A DNA stretch of 64,000 nt. Origin: Dethiobacter alkaliphilus AHT 1. Lineage in GTDB: Bacteria; Bacillota; Dethiobacteria; Dethiobacterales; Dethiobacteraceae. Numbering within the stretch: the stretch's first letter is position 1; the number at the start of each line of letters is the position of its first letter. The stretch covers positions 1 to 64,000 of the forward strand of contig NZ_ACJM01000001.1 in NCBI RefSeq assembly GCF_000174415.1. Direction: 5' to 3'. Of the stretch, positions 59,480 through 64,000 are shown piece by piece. The notes under the pieces were generated by a model. The model saw nothing but the letters and a program-made list of their open reading frames with translations. It had not been told where the DNA came from and did not search any database. Made by a program: the position numbers and the translations under genes.

Positions 59480-61360
59480 ATGAGTTACGGTTATACCGGG
59501 AAGATTTTGGAGATTGATTTGACTGCCGGTACCCATAATGTTCTGAAGATGGGTGAGGATTTTTACAGAAAGTATCTGGGTGGGCCGGGTATTGCCACCT
59601 ATTTTGCACTAAAGAATATTACTCCCCACACCGAACCGTTGTCTCCGGATAACGTGCTTATTTTTGCCACAGGAATTCTTACCGGTTCTTTTGGCCCCGC
59701 TGTTCCCCGCTATACTGTTTGCGCCAAGTCTCCGCTGACAGATACCATCGGCAAGTCGGAGGCCGGTGGCTTTTGGGGGCCTGAGTTAAAAAAAGCAGGT
59801 TATGATGCTATTATTGTCAGGGGAAAAGCAAAAGACCCTGTTTATGTAAATATTGCAGATGGTGCAGTGAAGATAAAAAGCGCGGCGGCTGTCTGGGGTA
59901 AAGATACGCTGGAAACACAAAATGCTTTGGAGCAGGCTGAAGGAGAAGGTACCCGGGTGTTACAAATCGGCCCCGGTGGAGAAAACCAGGTGCTTATGGC
60001 TAACATCGTAAACGAGTTAGGACATTTCAACGGCCGCAATGGTTTGGGGGCTGTGATGGGTTCCAAAAACCTTAAAGCCATTGTGGTTAAGGGAAGTGAA
60101 AATGTTCCTTGTTACGATAAGGAGTTTCCCAAAGATTTGTCACGTTGGGTAGCAAAAAACTTAAAAGACCACGCGCTGGCCTATGGCCTTTACTGGAACG
60201 GTACACCAGGCGGTATCACAACCATGAACGCCAATGGTTCATTACCAACAAAGAACTGGCAAGAGAGTGTTTTTGACCGGGCAGAAGAAATAGGTGCCCA
60301 GAGCCTGGAAAAGATTTTGATTAAACGTAAAGGTTGTTTTTCCTGCCCCGTGCGCTGCAAGCGGGTAGTGGAGAGCAAGGACAGTGAGATGCCCATCAAC
60401 CCCGCATTGGGCGGCCCCGAATATGAAACTCTGGTATGTCTGGGTTCCAATCTGGGGATTGGTGATATCAAACTGGTGTCTAAGGCAAATGAGCTGTGCA
60501 ACCGTTATACGCTGGATACCATGAGCCTGGGAATGACCATTTCCTTTGCCATGGAGTGCTATGAAAAAGGCTTTTTGACAAAAGAAGATACCGGGGGTAT
60601 AGAACTAACCTTCGGTAATGAAGATATTTTACTGGATTTGATACGCATGACCGCCTTCAAGGAAGGTTTTGGTAAGGACCTGGCACTGGGCTCATACCGT
60701 CTGGCGCAGCAACTGGGTAAAGAAACAGAAAATTTTCTGCTGCAGGTAAAAAAACAGGAACTTCCAGCCCATGACCCCAGGGTAAAGGCAGGCCTGGCGC
60801 TACAATATGCCATTTCCAGCCATGGCGCAGACCACTGGTTTGCCCAACACGACACGCTATATACTGAAAAAGGCTCCAGCGGTATGCAGTCCATTGCTCA
60901 ACTGGGAGTTGCTGAGCCGGTACCGGCCGATGAGCTTTCGGCTCAGAAGGCAAAACTTATCTACTATACACATTTAATGACCATAATGTATGACTGCCTG
61001 GGCGTATGTATCTTTGGTTATGCTTCACGAAGTATTGTGTCGCTGGAAAAACTGGCACAGCTGGTTGAAGCGGTAACCGGCTGGAACATCAGTATGTGGG
61101 AGATGCTTAAAGCAGGTGAAAGGGCATCGGTGATGATGAGGTCTTTCAACGGACGGGAAGGATTCACCTCCAGCGACGATGTACTGCCGCCGAGGGTTTA
61201 CGACGGTATTACAAACGGACCCCGCAGGGGCGAAAAGCTTAATGAAGCCGTATTTACCCAAGCCAGAGAGGTCTACTATCAGATGGCCGGATTAAATGAA
61301 CAGGGCCTGCCCACCATCAGTAAGCTTGCTGAGTTGGAGATTGACTGGCTGGCAGAATAA
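59480..61360 (+). CDS. Aldehyde:ferredoxin oxidoreductase, tungsten-type
   Basis: AOR-family enzyme of 626 residues that oxidises aldehydes to acids with ferredoxin, using a tungsten bis-pyranopterin and one [4Fe-4S] cluster. N-terminal domain: GYTGKILEIDLTAG, KYLGGPGIATY, KSPLTDTIGKSEAGGFWG, and GRNGLGAVMGSKNLKAI. Cluster cysteines CFSCPVRC near residue 290, and the later cysteine in DCLGVC near 510. ATG at 59480 after AGGAGG. Followed by a terminator. In reverse, such enzymes can reduce carboxylic acids; substrate is not known. Confidence 0.93.
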   Translation: MSYGYTGKILEIDLTAGTHNVLKMGEDFYRKYLGGPGIATYFALKNITPHTEPLSPDNVLIFATGILTGSFGPAVPRYTVCAKSPLTDTIGKSEAGGFWGPELKKAGYDAIIVRGKAKDPVYVNIADGAVKIKSAAAVWGKDTLETQNALEQAEGEGTRVLQIGPGGENQVLMANIVNELGHFNGRNGLGAVMGSKNLKAIVVKGSENVPCYDKEFPKDLSRWVAKNLKDHALAYGLYWNGTPGGITTMNANGSLPTKNWQESVFDRAEEIGAQSLEKILIKRKGCFSCPVRCKRVVESKDSEMPINPALGGPEYETLVCLGSNLGIGDIKLVSKANELCNRYTLDTMSLGMTISFAMECYEKGFLTKEDTGGIELTFGNEDILLDLIRMTAFKEGFGKDLALGSYRLAQQLGKETENFLLQVKKQELPAHDPRVKAGLALQYAISSHGADHWFAQHDTLYTEKGSSGMQSIAQLGVAEPVPADELSAQKAKLIYYTHLMTIMYDCLGVCIFGYASRSIVSLEKLAQLVEAVTGWNISMWEMLKAGERASVMMRSFNGREGFTSSDDVLPPRVYDGITNGPRRGEKLNEAVFTQAREVYYQMAGLNEQGLPTISKLAELEIDWLAE

Positions 61361-61379
61361 TATTGTTGCAGAGGATCAG

Positions 61380-61416
61380 AAAAAAACGAAGCCCGCATAA
61401 TGCGAGCTTCGTTTTT
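61380..61416. terminator. Bidirectional terminator
   Basis: AAAACGAAGC...GCTTCGTTTT with inner CGCAT/ATGCG pairs, between convergent AOR and DUF421 genes. Confidence 0.8.
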
Positions 61417-61433
61417 CAGATAAGAGCGTCTTC

Positions 61434-62171
61434 CTACATATCAGGATCGTTGCCTTGCCGCTTATCTTTGCCCTCACCCACAAAAAATGCTTTAAAGGGG
61501 TTAAGGGGAGGCTGCTCTGCAATATAGAGGCTGCCGTCGGTATCCAGCAGCAGAAGGAGTACCGCATCCGTTCCCCGTATCCCTCTTTTTGTCAACTCTG
61601 CTTTTAGCCAGTTTTCATCAAGCCCGGCGCCAAACAGGTTTTGCCGCAGCACCTGACCTTCCACCACCAACGGGGTGGCAATTCCCTCATAAACGGTGCT
61701 AATTTGCAAATCTTTGGGAGTAACCGGCCGCACCTGTGACTTTGGTATCACCGACAGCTGGCCGTTTGGTTCCAGAATAGCAAACTCGATATCATGAATA
61801 CGCCTGTACCCCTGATTGCGAAGGGCTGCCATCAGTTGTTCCACGTTAATGGCATTTTTAATTAAATTTTGTTTGACGATTCTCCCGTTACGAATAGCCA
61901 GATCGGGCCGGCCGCCGATAAACCCTTTTAGTAGATTGTTTAGTGTGCTAAGGCTAATTACAGTATGCATAATTGCCAGCACACCCAAAGCAGCCAGCGC
62001 ATTAATCAACGGTACGTCCCGGTTAACAATCAGCGCTGCCGAGGCAGAACCAATGAGCATCATCACCACAAAATCGTAGGGTTTTTGCTGAAAAGTCAGC
62101 CCTTTACCCATCAGGCGCAAAAGAATTAAAGACCAGGCATAGACGATAATAGCACGGTTTACAACTTCCAT
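61434..62171 (-). CDS. DUF421 (YetF/YcaP-like) membrane protein
   Basis: Protein of 245 residues with three N-terminal helices (about 5-75: WSLILLRLMGKGL, FVVMMLIGSASAALIVN, ALAALGVLAIMHTVISL), then the DUF421 domain with GRPDLAIRNGRIVKQNL and IHDIEFAILEPNGQLSVIPKS. Standard DUF421 with normal order, without the DUF1657-like tail of the spoVA-operon member. The ATG at 62171 after AAAGGAG is preferred to an ORF start 27 codons upstream. A dispersed repeat in the same orientation lies upstream. Confidence 0.85.
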   Translation of the reverse strand: MEVVNRAIIVYAWSLILLRLMGKGLTFQQKPYDFVVMMLIGSASAALIVNRDVPLINALAALGVLAIMHTVISLSTLNNLLKGFIGGRPDLAIRNGRIVKQNLIKNAINVEQLMAALRNQGYRRIHDIEFAILEPNGQLSVIPKSQVRPVTPKDLQISTVYEGIATPLVVEGQVLRQNLFGAGLDENWLKAELTKRGIRGTDAVLLLLLDTDGSLYIAEQPPLNPFKAFFVGEGKDKRQGNDPDM

Positions 62172-62336
62172 ATGGACTCCTTTCCGCTTACGGAATAAAA
62201 TGGCAGATACTTCTACTGCACTATCATATCCACAACGATAAAAGAGATTCATTTCACTTTTTCTAAAGTTCTTTACATCACTTGGCAGGAATAATTAAAC
62301 AATGGTCGAATAATGTTAAAACGTAAGAAAGTCACG

Positions 62337-62425
62337 CCTATTCGGTTTCCGCAATGCGTGCCTTTCCATACCGGTTTCCTTAGCAGCTTCGCAAACTGCG
62401 AAGCGTTATAAGTTCCTACCGGTAG
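62337..62425 (-). repeat. Dispersed two-hairpin intergenic repeat, copy F (inverted)
   Basis: On the minus strand: AACTTATAACGCTTCGCAGTT, TGCGAAGCTGCTAAGGAAACCGGTATGGAAAGGCACGC, then GCATTGCGGAAACCGAATAGGCGTG and a CTTTCTTAC-like tail (to about 62322). Same plan as copies B-D, here in opposite orientation. Second stem CACGC/GCGTG as in copy D. Confidence 0.7.
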
Positions 62426-62445
62426 AACTGAATAAGGATAAATAG

Positions 62446-62603
62446 AAGCAAGTGACCTGAGTTCAAATCAGGTTAAAGGGAAACCGGTTAGAATCCGGTG
62501 CGGTGCCGCCACTGTAAAGGCGAGTTTTCTTCCATCAGGCCACTGGCCCCAAAGGCTGGGAAGGCGGAAGAAAACGATGAACCTAAGCCAGTAGACCTGC
62601 TTG
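62446..62603 (+). promoter_or_regulatory. Cobalamin riboswitch
   Basis: Adenosylcobalamin-type aptamer. P1 pairs AAGCA (62446-62450) with TGCTT (62598-62602). Diagnostic elements are TTAAAGGGAA, CCGGTTAGAATCCGGTGCGGT, the B12 box GCCGCCACTGTAA, GGCCACTGG, GGGAAGGCGGAAGAA and GCCAGTAGACCTGC. Ligand binding should repress the downstream CbiM/CbiQ transporter through the terminator at 62680. Confidence 0.95.
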
Positions 62604-62679
62604 TTTCGTTTAGCCACTGGACCTACGCGCATAGGGGGTGTCTTACGAAGCGGGAAGTATGTTTTGCCTGCCACTAAAG

Positions 62680-62709
62680 CCTTAACCAACCTATGGTTAA
62701 GGTTTTACT
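62680..62709 (+). terminator. Expression-platform terminator of the cobalamin riboswitch
   Basis: CCTTAACC AACCTAT GGTTAAGG followed by TTTTACTTTT, 77 bases after the aptamer and before the cbiM start. Confidence 0.8.
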
Positions 62710-62835
62710 TTTGTTCGCAGGAATTTATCACCCCTGACCCCTGCACCCAGCAAAGCCCTAGTTGCTTTGTGCTAAAAAAGGTCCGTCCCCAATTTGTTCC
62801 AGGTTTTGCAAAGCTTTTTGGAAGGAATGGTTTAT

Positions 62836-63459
62836 ATGCATATTACTGATGGAGTAGTAAGTTTGCCGGTGGCCGGTGCGGCGGCAGCTGCTGCCGGGGT
62901 CAGCCTGGTTTATGCGGTAAAAAACACCAAAGAAGAAGAGATCCCTCGGCTTAGCCTTTTATCCGGTGCATTTTTTGTCTTTTCCCTCATCAGTGTGCCG
63001 GTAGGGCCTACGTCGGTTCATCCGCTTTTAGCGGGCCTTTTAGGTATTATGCTTGGTGTTAAAGCACCCATTGCCATTTTTATCGGCTTATTATTGCAAG
63101 CATTATTATTTAATCACGGGGGCCTAACCACTCTGGGGGTTAACCTGATTTTAGTAGCTGTGCCGGCATTAATTGCCGCTAAACTGTTTTATGTCCTTAA
63201 GCGCCTGTCGGTTTTTACCCGCGCTGCCCTGGTAGGTGGGATAGGCGTTATGGCCTGTGTTTTGCTGTTAGTCCTTTTATTGCTTATTACAGATCAGTTA
63301 TTTGCAGAGGGCCAGTTTTCTGTTGTAAATATTCTGCTCATAGGATATACACCGCTAATGATTGTGGAAGCAGTAGTTACCGGATTTGCCATTAACTTTC
63401 TTTATCGGTCCAGGCCGGGTTTATTGGGCCTTGCAGACAACAAAGCCCAGTCAGGCTAA
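62836..63459 (+). CDS. cbiM: Energy-coupling factor transporter S-type component (CbiM family)
   Basis: Membrane component of 207 residues for cobalt (or corrinoid-related nickel) uptake. The mature N-terminus must be MHITDG-: the His at position 2 belongs to the ATCUN-like metal site of CbiM. The start at 62836 is therefore chosen over in-frame ATGs upstream (62827, 62794). Five or six hydrophobic segments; central FVFSLISVPVGPTSVHPLLAGLLG and NHGGLTTLGVNL motifs are CbiM-typical. A cobalamin riboswitch precedes it, which supports cobalt for B12. Confidence 0.9.
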   Translation: MHITDGVVSLPVAGAAAAAAGVSLVYAVKNTKEEEIPRLSLLSGAFFVFSLISVPVGPTSVHPLLAGLLGIMLGVKAPIAIFIGLLLQALLFNHGGLTTLGVNLILVAVPALIAAKLFYVLKRLSVFTRAALVGGIGVMACVLLLVLLLLITDQLFAEGQFSVVNILLIGYTPLMIVEAVVTGFAINFLYRSRPGLLGLADNKAQSG

Positions 63460-63474
63460 AGGAGATTTTAAATT

Positions 63475-64000
63475 ATGGGAACCAACCATGGAAAATGTGC
63501 TGACTTCTCACAGGGAAGCTCATGGGCGCATCACTGGGAACCGCGGACAAAGACGTTGGCAGCCATACTTTTTGTCTTCAGTGTGGTAAGTGTGCAATCA
63601 TTGCCTTTACTTATTTTGCTCTACACCCTGGTGCTTTTGGCCACCATTAGTGCAGGCCTGCCGCTGCGTACCTTATTGTGCCGCATGATGTGGGCTGTGC
63701 CGTTCTTGCTGTTAATGGCTGCACCGGTGGCTTTGGGAGGAGGCCTTCCCCCTGATCCGGAGCGGGTAACCTTTGCCGGTCTTATTGTCTTTAAAACGCT
63801 CACTTCCATTGCCGTAATGTCGGTGCTTCTGGGAACCCAGTCGGTACAAAGCTATTTTAACGGCCTGGCCCATATGCGCCTGCCGGCGGTGATGGTGTCG
63901 GTTCTCTTTTTAGCCTACCGTTATGTGTTTCTTTTTAAAAAGCAGGTAGCCAATACACAACGGGCTCTGGCATCAAGAATTTTTCAACCTAAACTAAGTA
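63475..64000 (+). CDS. cbiQ: CbiQ-type ECF transporter T component (cut by window end)
   Basis: First 175 codons of a membrane protein running off the end. ATG at 63475 after AAAGGAG. After a polar N-terminus come hydrophobic helices (TLAAILFVFSVVSVQ, LILLYTLVLLATISAGL, MMWAVPFLLLMAAPVALGG, AVMSVLLGTQSVQ). The segment with GLAHMRLPAVMVSVLFLAYRYVFLF is the T-component pattern that precedes the coupling motif. It follows cbiM by 15 bases. The coupling ATPase is expected beyond the window. Symbol by context. Confidence 0.85.
   Translation, partial: MGTNHGKCADFSQGSSWAHHWEPRTKTLAAILFVFSVVSVQSLPLLILLYTLVLLATISAGLPLRTLLCRMMWAVPFLLLMAAPVALGGGLPPDPERVTFAGLIVFKTLTSIAVMSVLLGTQSVQSYFNGLAHMRLPAVMVSVLFLAYRYVFLFKKQVANTQRALASRIFQPKLS

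Overview
The window looks like a chromosomal segment of an anaerobic, endospore-forming Firmicute (Clostridia). Supporting signs are a dnaG-rpoD macrodomain, a class A RNase P RNA, a spoVA-type operon, a KinA/KinB-style histidine kinase, ferredoxin-linked 2-oxoacid oxidoreductases, a tungsten-type aldehyde:ferredoxin oxidoreductase, rubrerythrins and a cobalamin-controlled metal/corrinoid ECF transporter. Several transporters belong to sodium-coupled families (two SSS symporters, SbtA, an ACR3/BASS-type carrier), and there is an MpsC-family protein. Together with CoA-disulfide reductase and rhodanese genes this would suit a sodium-dependent, sulfur-metabolising (possibly alkaliphilic, Dethiobacter-like) organism. 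That placement is inference from gene content only.

Layout. 1-7.3 kb: a PhoP/PhoR-like two-component pair, a dGTPase-like HD hydrolase, then dnaG and rpoD overlapping. 7.3-7.7 kb: a strong promoter and three tRNA genes (CAU, Glu, Val). 7.9-12 kb: a coiled-coil protein, YhdT-PanF and a second SSS symporter. 12-18.6 kb: LarA, a uracil/xanthine-type permease, trmK, a Nif3-like protein, a zinc-ribbon protein and rnpB. 18.7-20.6 kb: a sporulation-type kinase and an MpsC-family protein. 20.7-26.2 kb: a 2-oxoacid:ferredoxin oxidoreductase locus with a CODH-epsilon-like protein, two alpha/beta pairs, one gamma and one ferredoxin delta; the second alpha is frameshifted. 26.3-30 kb: a DUF1275 protein, SbtA/SbtB bicarbonate uptake and an ACR3-like carrier. 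30-40.8 kb: ADP-ribosylglycohydrolase, HD protein, sortase, ClpB, a secreted propeller/helix protein, nucleoside kinase, cysteine synthase and a ferritin-like protein. 40.8-50 kb: TGS GTPase, aconitase, a repeat protein, rubrerythrin, a Rossmann-MCP fusion, Fe-S proteins and sesquarterpene genes. 50-55.7 kb: CoA-disulfide reductase-like, YqhV, TPR, MetE-like, DUF1858 and MBL-rhodanese proteins. 55.8-58.9 kb: a spoVA operon bracketed by DUF1657 genes. 59-64 kb: a MoaD-like protein with AOR, DUF421, a cobalamin riboswitch, CbiM and a CbiQ cut by the window end.

Two RNA-level signals stand out beyond the genes. First, three intergenic sites (about 20585, 26282 and 28737) share an attenuator with mutually exclusive folds. 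A short stem with symmetric AG/AG internal loops and supporting base-pair changes uses the same UCCG segment that forms the 5' arm of an intrinsic terminator, so these look like a riboswitch class. Second, an imperfect repeat of about 70-95 bp with two hairpins recurs in intergenic regions (2.6, 7.75, 17.3, 18.6, 45.3 and, inverted, 62.4 kb), and its second stem also shows compensatory changes.

Convergent gene pairs are mostly separated by clear bidirectional terminators. No CRISPR array, prophage or intact transposase gene was seen. One REPIN-like inverted pair of short palindromes lies at 58992-59142.
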